NCBI RefSeq assembly: GCF_037645805.1
Contig: NZ_JBBEXE010000005.1
Coordinates: 124,001 to 188,000, forward strand
DNA from: Leptobacterium_A meishanense
GTDB taxonomy: Bacteria; Bacteroidota; Bacteroidia; Flavobacteriales; Flavobacteriaceae
Direction of reading: 5' to 3'
DNA: 64,000 bases
Shown in pieces: positions 7,938 through 16,145 of this stretch (position 1 is the stretch's first letter; each line of letters starts with the position of its first letter). The notes under the pieces were generated by a model. It was given only the letters and a program-made list of their open reading frames with translations. It did no database searches and was not told the origin of the DNA. The position numbers and the translations under genes are program-made.

Positions 7938-9074
7938 TTATTCTCTCTGTAAATGTATTTCAGCTTTCAACTCCGATATTCTTCTATCAGCGTATTCAGT
8001 CATCTTATTTTCACTAGAGGCCTTATCTCTAAAGTTTTGGAAGTGATATAGCTTAACATTGGGGTCTTTATAATAAACATCGGACATAAGTGCGAGCTGG
8101 TAATATCCCATTGTATAATCAGGAACTTCATTTATTAGTAATTTATAATATTTAATAGTATTTTTTAAATCGTTGATGTCTTTATAAAGTTCTGTTAGCT
8201 TTAGATACTCATTAGCCTTGCTAACATATTTCAACCGTAGGCTTTCCTCTATGTGATATATCGCTTTTTCATTTTCTTGTTTTTGTTGGTAGGCAATCCC
8301 CATGTTATAGTGGGTTCTGGGGTTCTCATCATCAATAACCAATAGTATCTCGTAATATTTTAACGCATTTTCATAATCGTTTAGGCTAAGATATGCATTG
8401 GCCAGTTTTTCGTATATAAATTCTGTTTTTTGTCCCAAGGTTAGTAGTTTTTCAAATTCAACAATAGCAGCCGAGTCTTTGTCAACAGTATATAGATATT
8501 GTCCTTTTAAACTAGTAAGGGCAGGGCTGTTTTTATAGAAACGTAGCCCTAAATCTGTATAATAAAGTGTGGAATCTTTTGTGAAGTTTATTAAATAATG
8601 TTTGGCTATTTCTTGAATACTTTTAAGGTGGGTACTGTCTATTTTTACAGCTTTTTTTAAATCTACAATAAATGAAGAGTCTTTTTCTTGCATTTTTATC
8701 ATCCCTATTTGGTAATAATAGTTTGGGTTTAGTGAATCTTTTTTGACCAATAATTTAAAAATGGACTTTGCCTTATTTGTTTGGGATGTTTTGTAATATA
8801 ATTTTCCAAGCTCATATTGAGCAATTATCTGCAAACTGTCTTTTGCTATTATTTGCTCATATTTTTGAATGGCACCGTCATAATTTCCAATAGCATTATA
8901 CGCTTTGGCTATTGAAATTTGATTATTAATAGTTGACTCTCCCTTCTGATAATACGCAATAGCTTTTGAATAATTTCCTAGTAAGTACAGGCTGTCAGCT
9001 ATTTTATTGCTATCATATTGTGCCATTATATTTAATGTGGTAAAAAACAAGGAGAAAAAAACAAAAAGCTTCAT
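7938..9074 (-). CDS. secreted or periplasmic tetratricopeptide-repeat protein
   Basis: The 378 residues start with a signal peptide (MKLFVFFSLFFTTLNIMAQ) and consist almost entirely of TPR units, e.g. LGNYSKAIAYYQKG, IGNYDGAIQKYEQI, LNDYENALKYYEIL and HYNMGIAYQQKQENEKAIYHIEESL, so it is probably a protein-binding scaffold in the periplasm or at the outer membrane. No enzymatic domain is visible. It is 46 bases upstream of the erythromycin-esterase-family gene on the same strand, so the two are probably co-transcribed; that is the only clue to its role. Confidence 0.85.
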   Translation of the reverse strand: MKLFVFFSLFFTTLNIMAQYDSNKIADSLYLLGNYSKAIAYYQKGESTINNQISIAKAYNAIGNYDGAIQKYEQIIAKDSLQIIAQYELGKLYYKTSQTNKAKSIFKLLVKKDSLNPNYYYQIGMIKMQEKDSSFIVDLKKAVKIDSTHLKSIQEIAKHYLINFTKDSTLYYTDLGLRFYKNSPALTSLKGQYLYTVDKDSAAIVEFEKLLTLGQKTEFIYEKLANAYLSLNDYENALKYYEILLVIDDENPRTHYNMGIAYQQKQENEKAIYHIEESLRLKYVSKANEYLKLTELYKDINDLKNTIKYYKLLINEVPDYTMGYYQLALMSDVYYKDPNVKLYHFQNFRDKASSENKMTEYADRRISELKAEIHLQRE

Positions 9075-9425
9075 AAACTATTTTTTTTGGGTATTATTAC
9101 AATAATATGAAATATTATTTGGTCAAAAATAGCAAGACGAATAAAAATTTGAGGGGGATATAGCCTTACTTTTTAGATAAGGCTACATTATAATTTAATC
9201 GTTGCCAAAATGAAATTCATTACAAATAATTTTAAGACCGAAAAACCAATGGGGTTACATTAACAAAAGCAAAAACTGTTATATAGCTCACTACCGCCAG
9301 TAGCCATAAATTAGTGCTATGCATAATGTTAAAAACATCCTACATCCAAGAATAATTAGTTTCCCATTGCTAAATTATTTTTTTAATTGTATGTTTGGGG
9401 AACCCTCAAATAAATAACTAAAAAA
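9075..9425. other. divergent intergenic region with two hairpins
   Basis: No gene seen. Two perfect inverted repeats: AATAATAT/ATATTATT (9111-9118 and 9122-9129) and TAGCCTTA/TAAGGCTA (9161-9168 and 9178-9185, 9-base loop). Both would be in the leader of the TPR gene if its promoter is far upstream. The right end holds the HupE-like gene promoter. Confidence 0.55.
9368..9398 (+). promoter_or_regulatory. Bacteroidetes-type promoter of the HupE-like gene
   Basis: TTG (9368-9370), 20-base spacer, TATGTTTG (9391-9398), an exact match to TTG-N20-TAnnTTTG, 27 bases before the ATG at 9426. Confidence 0.65.
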
Positions 9426-10010
9426 ATGTCTCAATTCTGGTTTTACCTCAAGCTTGGCCTTACCCATGTTCTTGATTATCAAGCATATGACCATGTGCTT
9501 TTTTTTATTGTACTTACTATTCCTTATACTTTTAAAAACTGGGAACGTGTTTTATGGCTCGTCACTATTTTTACCATAGGGCATACTGCATCTTTACTTC
9601 TTGCTGTTTATGGGATTGCTGATTTTAATATTGCATTAATCGAATTTTTAATTCCTGTAACCATATTTATTACAGCCCTATATAATATTACTTCCTCAGG
9701 GAAAGGAGCTAAAAAAGAAAAGTGGGGGCTTACCTTTTTCACAACCCTTTTCTTTGGGCTCATTCACGGGATTGGCTTTTCTAATTACTTTAAGCAGATT
9801 GTTGCCGGAGAGGACACTAAATTGATCCCTTCATTAGAATTTGCATTAGGAATAGAAGTTGCACAAGTCATTGTTGTTCTAATTGTTTTAATTATAAGTT
9901 CTTTATTCTTAACTATTTTCCGAATCAATAAAAGAGATTGGATAATGATCATCTCTGCTATTGTACTGGGAATGGTCATACAGATGTTGATAAAGACATA
10001 TCCTTTTTAA
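9426..10010 (+). CDS. HupE/UreJ-family membrane protein
   Basis: Six-helix-type membrane protein of 194 residues. Family features include His14 in GLTHVLDYQAYDH, His23, IGHTASL (51-57) and GLIHGIGF (111-118); such histidines are used for metal (Ni, Co or possibly other) handling in HupE/UreJ relatives. In many Bacteroidetes a protein of this type stands alone, without urease or hydrogenase genes, and none is seen here, so the transported metal, if any, is unknown. It has its own consensus promoter and precedes the dCMP deaminase and S41 protease genes, a common flavobacterial order. Confidence 0.82.
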   Translation: MSQFWFYLKLGLTHVLDYQAYDHVLFFIVLTIPYTFKNWERVLWLVTIFTIGHTASLLLAVYGIADFNIALIEFLIPVTIFITALYNITSSGKGAKKEKWGLTFFTTLFFGLIHGIGFSNYFKQIVAGEDTKLIPSLEFALGIEVAQVIVVLIVLIISSLFLTIFRINKRDWIMIISAIVLGMVIQMLIKTYPF

Positions 10011-10041
10011 AAAAATTAGTAAAATTTTACCATAGCAATGG

Positions 10042-10072
10042 TTGATTATCGAAGGATAACGACCTATCTTCG
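10042..10072 (+). promoter_or_regulatory. probable promoter of the dCMP deaminase-S41 protease operon
   Basis: TTG (10042-10044), 20 bases, TATCTTCG (10065-10072), one mismatch to TAnnTTTG. The transcript would begin just before an inverted repeat, TATAAGAA (10075-10082) with TTCTTATA (10103-10110), that ends 5 bases before the ATG at 10116. Confidence 0.5.
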
Positions 10073-10115
10073 CCTATAAGAAGTCTTTGTAAGTTATTTA
10101 CTTTCTTATAAAAAT

Positions 10116-10550
10116 ATGTCTGAAAAAAAACAAGCAAAATATGACATGGCCTATTTACGAATGGCTCATGAATGGGGAAAACTATCACATTGCAAACGAA
10201 AAAAAGTAGGAGCCATTATTGTAAAAGACCGGATGATCATTTCTGACGGATACAACGGCACTCCTTCGGGATTTGAAAACTTCTGTGAAGATGAAGAAGG
10301 GTACACAAAATGGTATGTACTCCATGCAGAGGCAAACGCTATCTCTAAAGTAGCATCCTCCACACAGTCATGTAGGGGGGCTACCTTGTATATTACCATG
10401 TCTCCTTGCAAAGAATGTAGTAAGCTCGTTCATCAAGCCGGAATAAAAAGAGTGGTGTATCAGCAAGCATATAAAGATGGTGCGGGATTACAATTTCTTG
10501 AAAAAGCCGGCGTTGAAATAAAACACATCCCGAACATAGAAGAACTCTAG
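10116..10550 (+). CDS. dCMP/cytidine deaminase family protein (ComEB-like)
   Basis: Zinc deaminase of 144 residues, likely converting dCMP to dUMP for dTMP synthesis. The zinc site and catalytic glutamate are present as HAE (70-72) and PCKEC (97-101), with the deoxycytidylate deaminase block SDGYNGTPSGFENF (43-56) contacting the nucleotide. Only two bases separate it from the S41 protease gene, so they form one operon. A leader hairpin ends just before its start codon. Confidence 0.9.
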   Translation: MSEKKQAKYDMAYLRMAHEWGKLSHCKRKKVGAIIVKDRMIISDGYNGTPSGFENFCEDEEGYTKWYVLHAEANAISKVASSTQSCRGATLYITMSPCKECSKLVHQAGIKRVVYQQAYKDGAGLQFLEKAGVEIKHIPNIEEL

Positions 10551-10552
10551 AA

Positions 10553-12148
10553 ATGTTACAAAAACGAAATTATTTCTTATTACCTGTAATTATTTCAGCA
10601 GCACTTGCTGTAGGTATCTTCATTGGGGGTAAGATACATTTCAATGATTCCCCTGAAAAACTCTTCACAACCAATTCTAAAAAAGACAAACTAAACCGCT
10701 TAATTGATTATATCGATTATGAATATGTAGATGAAGTTAATACCGATAGTATTGTGGACGTTACGGTAAACAATATCCTAGACAAACTAGACCCACATTC
10801 CGTTTATATTCCAAAAAAAGACATGAAGCAAGAAGCTGAAAATATGAAAGGGAAGTTTGTAGGTATCGGGGTGAGTTTTTATATGTACAAAGATTCTGTA
10901 GCTGTCATTCGCCCCTTAGAAGGAGGGCCAAGCATAGAAGCCGGTATAAAACCCGGCGATCGGATCCTCATGGCTGACAATGATTCCCTTTTCAACAAAG
11001 ACCTAAAGAGTGAAGAAATTATAAATAAATTAAAAGGACAACCTAACACTCCTCTGACATTAAGCGTATATAGAAAAAGCGAACCGGATCTTTTGGAAAT
11101 AAAATTAAACCGAAACGATGTTCCTATAAAAAGTGTAGATGCTTATTATATGTTAACAGATAATATAGGGTATATAAAAGTGAACCGGTTTGCCGAATCT
11201 ACTTATGGCGAATTTAAAAATGCGCTAACAATACTAAAAGATGAAGGAGCTACATCTATAGCACTGGACTTACGTGACAACCCTGGAGGCTATATGGGGG
11301 TTGCAGAGCAAATAGCCGATGAATTTTTAGAAGATGATAAACTCATCCTTTTTACAAAAAACAAAAAAGGAACTGTAGAAAAGGTATATGCTACGAAAAA
11401 AGGGAGCTTTGAAGACGGCCATGTGTATGTCCTCATCAATGAACGGTCCGCATCTGCCAGTGAAATTATTGCAGGAGCATTACAAGACAACGATAAAGGG
11501 ACTATTGTAGGCAGGCGTTCTTTCGGTAAAGGATTAGTCCAAAGAGAAATGCCCTTACCTGATGGCTCAGCGGTACGTCTTACCATTTCCCGGTATTATA
11601 CGCCTACCGGAAGGTCTATACAGCGCTCTTATGCGAACGGAACAAACGATTATTATGACAATTACTACCAACGTTATAGCAATGGTGAACTGAAAACAGC
11701 GGATAGCATAAAGGTTGCTGATTCTCTTAAATATAAAACTCCAGGCGGCAAAATTGTTTATGGCGGAGGTGGCATTATCCCTGATATTTTTGTGCCCTTA
11801 AAAGCAAGTAGAGAAGAAGAATCCTTAACCTATGTGCTAGAATCCGGATTTTTGGCCTATTTCATTTTTGAATACCTGGATAAAGACCGAAGTCTGTATG
11901 ATGCTTACAATAGCAAACGTTTCATAGATGAAATCGATATTGATGACAAACTGGTACAACAATTTATTGCCTATGCACAAGACCGGGGCATTAATTTAGA
12001 TTTTTCTCCTTATAAAAATATGCTGAATAAATATATAAAGGCAACTATTGCCGAGCAACTATATGGGACTAACGCCTATGAGCAAATACGAAACGATGAT
12101 GATGATATGATTACAAAAGTCATTGAACTTGATCAATCCGAAAACTAA
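10553..12148 (+). CDS. S41-family C-terminal processing protease (CtpA/Tsp-like)
   Basis: Serine protease of 531 residues, anchored by one N-terminal helix (about 8-26) and acting in the periplasm on unfolded or tagged C termini. A PDZ domain spans about 100-180 (GIGVSF, IKPGDRILM). The S41 core follows, with Ser301 in SASASE, Lys326 in SFGKG and Gln330, keeping the 25-residue Ser-Lys spacing of E. coli Tsp. The C-terminal 120 residues form a helical extension usual in Bacteroidetes members. It is the second gene of the deaminase operon and its stop overlaps by 4 bases the convergent small membrane protein gene. Confidence 0.93.
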   Translation: MLQKRNYFLLPVIISAALAVGIFIGGKIHFNDSPEKLFTTNSKKDKLNRLIDYIDYEYVDEVNTDSIVDVTVNNILDKLDPHSVYIPKKDMKQEAENMKGKFVGIGVSFYMYKDSVAVIRPLEGGPSIEAGIKPGDRILMADNDSLFNKDLKSEEIINKLKGQPNTPLTLSVYRKSEPDLLEIKLNRNDVPIKSVDAYYMLTDNIGYIKVNRFAESTYGEFKNALTILKDEGATSIALDLRDNPGGYMGVAEQIADEFLEDDKLILFTKNKKGTVEKVYATKKGSFEDGHVYVLINERSASASEIIAGALQDNDKGTIVGRRSFGKGLVQREMPLPDGSAVRLTISRYYTPTGRSIQRSYANGTNDYYDNYYQRYSNGELKTADSIKVADSLKYKTPGGKIVYGGGGIIPDIFVPLKASREEESLTYVLESGFLAYFIFEYLDKDRSLYDAYNSKRFIDEIDIDDKLVQQFIAYAQDRGINLDFSPYKNMLNKYIKATIAEQLYGTNAYEQIRNDDDDMITKVIELDQSEN

Positions 12149-12348
12149 TCTCCTTCTTTTAATTTCTTCTGAATCTTTCTAGAAATAGTTAAAATCACCA
12201 ATAATAAAATGGCACATAGGGAAGCCACAATACCAATGATAGCAATAATGCTATCTTCTTCGAATGGTGACTGGTAATTTACAAGTGTTGCATTATAGCC
12301 TATTAATATTATGGCTATTACAACAATTACACTACTTATTATTTTCAT
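12145..12348 (-). CDS. small two-helix membrane protein
   Basis: A 67-residue protein with two hydrophobic segments (about 3-22 and 33-56) and a basic tail (RKIQKKLKEGD). It starts 10 bases after the marC stop on the same strand and so is probably co-transcribed. The family is not recognised; a membrane accessory peptide is the most that can be said. Its reading frame fills the space exactly between marC and the S41 protease, with a 4-base tail overlap, which supports it being real. Confidence 0.6.
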   Translation of the reverse strand: MKIISSVIVVIAIILIGYNATLVNYQSPFEEDSIIAIIGIVASLCAILLLVILTISRKIQKKLKEGD

Positions 12349-12358
12349 TTTTGTTTAT

Positions 12359-12931
12359 TTAAAATAATCCTGTGACATTAGTTGCAAAAAGTTTCACTGC
12401 AATAGCCAGCAAAATTACACCAAATATTTTACGGATAATACCAATTCCTGATTTTCCTATCACTCTTGCTATTCTTCCGGAAGATTTCAATACGATATAA
12501 ACAAATACCATATTTATCAGAATAGCAACTATAATGTTTTCTACATGATATTCTGCCCTAAGCGAAAGCAAAGTAGTCATCGTCCCTGCTCCAGCTATTA
12601 AAGGAAATGCCAATGGGACAATAGATGCCGTTTCCGGAGCATCGTCTTTATAAAGTGTAATGCCAAGGATCATTTCAATAGCTATAAAAAACATGATGAA
12701 TGCCCCTGCTACCGCAAAAGAATTGACATCAATCCCTATAAGCCGTAAAATCTCTTCCCCAACAAATAAAAATGCAATCATAATAATCGCTGCTACAATC
12801 GATGCCTTTTCAGATTGAATATGCCCAACCTTTGCACGTAAATCAATAATAATGGGAATGCTCCCTACAATATCAATTACCGCAAAAAGGATCATCCCTG
12901 CTGTTAATATCTCTTTAATGCTAAAATCCAT
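12359..12931 (-). CDS. MarC-family integral membrane protein
   Basis: A polytopic protein of 190 residues with six predicted helices, of the MarC/YchE family of unknown transport function (the old link to multiple antibiotic resistance has been withdrawn for E. coli MarC). Typical blocks are FAVIDIVGSIPIII near the N terminus and LAFPLIAGAGTMTTL in the middle. I place the start at ATG 12931 (MDFSIKEIL): the upstream TTG at 12952 lies on a TATTTTTG promoter element (12950-12957, minus strand), so the extra seven residues would be untranscribed or leader sequence. Confidence 0.88.
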   Translation of the reverse strand: MDFSIKEILTAGMILFAVIDIVGSIPIIIDLRAKVGHIQSEKASIVAAIIMIAFLFVGEEILRLIGIDVNSFAVAGAFIMFFIAIEMILGITLYKDDAPETASIVPLAFPLIAGAGTMTTLLSLRAEYHVENIIVAILINMVFVYIVLKSSGRIARVIGKSGIGIIRKIFGVILLAIAVKLFATNVTGLF

Positions 12932-12949
12932 TTTTTTGTTTTTTCGCTG

Positions 12950-12957
12950 CAAAAATA
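12950..12957 (-). promoter_or_regulatory. -7 element for marC
   Basis: TATTTTTG on the minus strand, an exact TAnnTTTG match, 18 bases before the preferred ATG at 12931. No clear -33 TTG at 19-20 bases upstream. Confidence 0.45.
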
Positions 12958-13044
12958 CGTAACAGAAATAACGTTTTGATTCAGAAATAGGATTTTATAT
13001 TATAATTTTAGCTAGCTTCTATAAATGATTTCTCCTTGAAAAAG

Positions 13045-13052
13045 TATCTTTG
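13045..13052 (+). promoter_or_regulatory. -7 element that decides the DUF3109 start
   Basis: TATCTTTG matches TAnnTTTG and is 4 bases before ATG 13057, so transcription would begin at or next to the start codon. A TTG start at 13036 would lie upstream of the transcript. Confidence 0.45.
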
Positions 13053-13056
13053 CCAA

Positions 13057-13626
13057 ATGTTTCAGCTGGGGAAAACTATTGTATCCGAAGAAGTTATAGA
13101 AAATGATTTTGTATGCAACCTTGCTGCATGTAAAGGAGCCTGCTGTATTGATGGTGAAGCCGGGGCACCCCTTGAAGAAGAAGAACTTAGTGTCCTTGAA
13201 AAAATCTATCCAAAAGTAAACCCCTTCTTAAGGAAAGAAGGAATTAAAGCTATTGAAAGCCAAGGTACAGCCATAAAAGGAATGGATGGTGAGTGGGAAA
13301 CACCTCTTATAGATGGGGCTGATTGTGCATACGTTATAAAAGACGAAAACGGAGTTGCGCTATGTGGTATAGAAGAAGCCTATAACCAAGGAATCATTGA
13401 TTGGAAAAAGCCCATCTCGTGCCATTTATACCCTATAAGAGTTAAACAGTACTCAGAATTTGCAGCTGTAAACTACCACCAATGGCATATCTGTGATGAT
13501 GCTTGCGCGCTGGGGAAAGAATTACAAGTCCCGGTATACACATTTGTAAAGCAGGCTCTTATCCGAAAATTTGGTGAAGATTGGTATGCCGAATTGGAAA
13601 AAGTAGCGAAGGCGCATAAAAGATAA
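13057..13626 (+). CDS. DUF3109 family protein (cysteine-rich, possible metal-binding)
   Basis: A 189-residue soluble protein of the DUF3109 family, function unknown. Cysteines cluster as CNLAACKGACC near the N terminus and CHLYPIR, CDDAC and further single cysteines later, a distribution like that of iron-sulfur or zinc proteins and similar to the YkgJ-type CxxCC families. The start MFQLGKTIVSEEVIENDF is the normal family N terminus; a TTG seven codons earlier is unlikely because a TATCTTTG promoter element lies between. It is divergent from marC and followed 70 bases later by the S9 peptidase gene, which has its own promoter. Confidence 0.85.
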   Translation: MFQLGKTIVSEEVIENDFVCNLAACKGACCIDGEAGAPLEEEELSVLEKIYPKVNPFLRKEGIKAIESQGTAIKGMDGEWETPLIDGADCAYVIKDENGVALCGIEEAYNQGIIDWKKPISCHLYPIRVKQYSEFAAVNYHQWHICDDACALGKELQVPVYTFVKQALIRKFGEDWYAELEKVAKAHKR

Positions 13627-13641
13627 CCACATGTACAAAAC

Positions 13642-13672
13642 TTGCTCAACTCCTCTTTTATCAGTAAGTTTA
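13642..13672 (+). promoter_or_regulatory. probable promoter of the S9 peptidase
   Basis: TTG (13642-13644), 20 bases, TAAGTTTA (13665-13672), one mismatch to TAnnTTTG, 24 bases before ATG 13697. Confidence 0.5.
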
Positions 13673-13696
13673 AAAACATTTTAAAAAAACTCCACT

Positions 13697-15736
13697 ATGC
13701 GAAATTACCTGCTATCAACGATTGCCGTTGTATCAATGATATCTGCTACTTTTTCACAAACAAACCATCCTAACTTTTCTTATTTAGACGTATTTGAATT
13801 AGAATACGCTTCTGATCCACAAATAGCCCCTAATGGTAAAACCATTATTTACCGCCGAATGGGGTTCGATATTATGAACGATCGGGCTACCGGTGCCTTA
13901 TGGATGATGAACACTGATGGTTCGCAACATCAAAAATTAACTTCACGAGAAGTCAGTGAATTTTCCGCAAGATGGTCGCCTACTGGAGACCGTATTGCCT
14001 TTGCAAGTACCACTAATGAAGGAACAGAGATTTATATGCATTGGGTAGCTACCGGAAAAATTGCTAAAATATCACAATTAGAAAACAGTCCCGGGTCTTT
14101 AACATGGTCACCAGATGGATCGTGGCTTGCTTTTACTATGAAAGTGGCAGAAGCGCCTCCGGTAATTGCTAAAATGCCTAAGAAGCCTAAAGGAGCCAAA
14201 TGGGCTGACGCTCCTAGGATAACAGACCGATTAAATCACGAGGCAGATGGTGCCGGATATATTGCTCCGGGGTATACCCACATTTTTGTTATCCCCTCAG
14301 AAGGAGGGTCACCAAGACAAATTACTTCCGGAAACTATAACCATGGGGGCAGCCTTTCATGGCATCCGGATGGAAACCATATTTATTTTTCCGCCAATAG
14401 GAATGAGGACTGGGAATATGACTTTATGAACAGCGAAGTATACCAAGCAAATACTTCTACAGGAGAAATAAAAGCATTGACCTCCCGAAAAGGGCCTGAT
14501 TATAACCCTATTATTTCCCCTGATGGAAAACATATTGCTTACATTGGTTTTGAAGATAATGTACAAGCCTATCAATTACGGCGGCTTTATATAATGAATG
14601 CTGACGGGAGCAATAAAAAACTTCTCTCAGCTGATCTTGATCGAAGTATTAGCAACATCCAATGGAATGCAAAGGGCGATCGTATCTATTTCAGCTATGA
14701 CGATAAAGGAAATACTAAAATAGGCTATACAGACCTCAAAGGAATTATTACCAAATTAGCTGATAACTTAGGGGGTACTTCCATAGGGAGACCTTATGCC
14801 GGTGGATCCTACAGTGTTGCCAATAACGGAACTATTGTTTACACACACTCTCGCCCCAATTACCCTGCTGAGGTGGCCATACTACAACCTAAACAAAAAC
14901 GACCACAGCTTTTAACAGCATTGAATACAGACCTACTTTCACACAGGACACTTGGTGAAGTAGAAGAAGTGTGGTATAAATCAACAGTTGACGGACTTCC
15001 TATTCAAGGCTGGATCGTAAAGCCTCCAAAATATGACCCTAGTAAAAAATATCCGTTGCTTGTAGAAAATCATGGAGGGCCCATATTAAATTATGGAGAC
15101 CGTTTTTCTGCCGAGATGCAATTATATGCAACAGCCGGTTATATTGTTTTTTATCCAAATCCAAGAGGGAGTACCAGTTACGGTGAAACCTTCGGGAACC
15201 TGCTTTATAACAATTATCCGGGAGAAGATTATAATGACGTAATGGATGGTGTTGACTATCTCATAGAAAAAGGACTAATAAATGAGCAACAATTATACGT
15301 TACCGGAGGAAGCGCAGGTGGTATTATGACTGCTTGGATCATCGGAAAAAACAATCGGTTTAAAGCAGCTGTAGTGGCTAAACCTGTAATGAATTGGATA
15401 AGCAAAACTCTGGTAGCCGATAATTACTATGGCTATGCTAATTACCGCTATCCCGGACAACCTTGGGAAAATGTAGAAACCTACTGGAAATTCTCTCCAA
15501 TATCACTAGTGGGTAATGTACAGACACCTACCATGGTGATGGTCGGTATGAACGATTTGCGTACCCCACCAAGTGAAGCCAAACAACTCTACCATGCATT
15601 AAAGCTCCGAAAAATAGAAACCGTATTGGTAGAAATTCCTGGAGCCAGTCATGGAATTGCCAACAAACCCAGTAACCTCATTACTAAAATTTCACATACA
15701 TTAGCTTGGTTTGAAAAGTTTCGTGCAAAAGAGTAA
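13697..15736 (+). CDS. secreted S9-family prolyl oligopeptidase-like peptidase
   Basis: A 679-residue exported peptidase with a signal peptide (about 1-20, ending SATFSQ). Residues 25-400 form a TolB/WD40-like propeller (repeats such as LTWSPDGSWLAF, LSWHPDGNHIYF, PIISPDGKHIAYIG). The C-terminal alpha/beta-hydrolase domain carries the triad: Ser539 in GGSAGG, Asp620 in GMNDLRTPP, His652 in GASHG. Members cleave short peptides, often dipeptides or acyl-peptides, from N termini in the periplasm. The tandem peptide-type ABC ATPase gene on the opposite strand downstream would fit peptide scavenging, but this is only proximity. Confidence 0.93.
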   Translation: MRNYLLSTIAVVSMISATFSQTNHPNFSYLDVFELEYASDPQIAPNGKTIIYRRMGFDIMNDRATGALWMMNTDGSQHQKLTSREVSEFSARWSPTGDRIAFASTTNEGTEIYMHWVATGKIAKISQLENSPGSLTWSPDGSWLAFTMKVAEAPPVIAKMPKKPKGAKWADAPRITDRLNHEADGAGYIAPGYTHIFVIPSEGGSPRQITSGNYNHGGSLSWHPDGNHIYFSANRNEDWEYDFMNSEVYQANTSTGEIKALTSRKGPDYNPIISPDGKHIAYIGFEDNVQAYQLRRLYIMNADGSNKKLLSADLDRSISNIQWNAKGDRIYFSYDDKGNTKIGYTDLKGIITKLADNLGGTSIGRPYAGGSYSVANNGTIVYTHSRPNYPAEVAILQPKQKRPQLLTALNTDLLSHRTLGEVEEVWYKSTVDGLPIQGWIVKPPKYDPSKKYPLLVENHGGPILNYGDRFSAEMQLYATAGYIVFYPNPRGSTSYGETFGNLLYNNYPGEDYNDVMDGVDYLIEKGLINEQQLYVTGGSAGGIMTAWIIGKNNRFKAAVVAKPVMNWISKTLVADNYYGYANYRYPGQPWENVETYWKFSPISLVGNVQTPTMVMVGMNDLRTPPSEAKQLYHALKLRKIETVLVEIPGASHGIANKPSNLITKISHTLAWFEKFRAKE

Positions 15737-16143
15737 AACAATTTCATAAATCTATTTCTTTGGATCAAAAAACGATTTTACAGTTCAAAAAATAAGCGAT
15801 TTACTACAAAGTGTGCATTTCATCGATTTTTTTGATCTTTTTAACGATGGTTGCAAATAATTTTCTAGGTTTGAGTATGCGTTTGACCCCAAATCTTACG
15901 ATGAACTATGAAAGTAAACTTAACCTTTGAAAACGCTATGAAAATGCCCCTTGTCAACAAAAAAGTACATTCTTTTATGAATGGAATTATTTTGACTTTT
16001 TATTTGACAAAAAAAATAGCATACATAACCAAAAAAGTTTTTATGCTATAATACATAACGTGAGTTTGATGTTTTTCCCAAATCAAGCATTAGACGCTTT
16101 TTAACAACCCTAACCTATTGCTATTCAAACTCACGTTATTTTT
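15737..16143. other. intergenic region with two inverted repeats and a possible small peptide frame
   Basis: Contains TAGCATA/TATGCTA around an A-rich loop (about 16017-16049), then a perfect 15-bp inverted repeat (see the candidate small RNA entry). A 37-codon frame from ATG 15938 to TAA 16049-16051 (MKMPLVNKKVHSF...) has no recognisable family and no strong promoter, so I do not call it a gene. Confidence 0.45.
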
Positions 16144-16145
16144 TT
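16055..16145 (+). ncRNA. candidate small RNA or long-loop terminator
   Basis: ATAACGTGAGTTTGA (16055-16069) is perfectly complementary to TCAAACTCACGTTAT (16125-16139), enclosing 55 bases, and the right arm runs directly into seven T (16139-16145). On the plus strand this is a closed terminal stem followed by a U run, the layout of many small RNAs or of a terminator. It ends at the stop of the convergent ABC ATPase gene. No TAnnTTTG element lies just upstream, so a separate transcript is inferred only from structure. Confidence 0.35.

Noticed and set aside
15938..16051. 37-codon frame MKMPLVNKKVHSF...
   Set aside because: Low complexity, only near-consensus promoter, and it runs into a hairpin; chance is likely in A/T-rich DNA.
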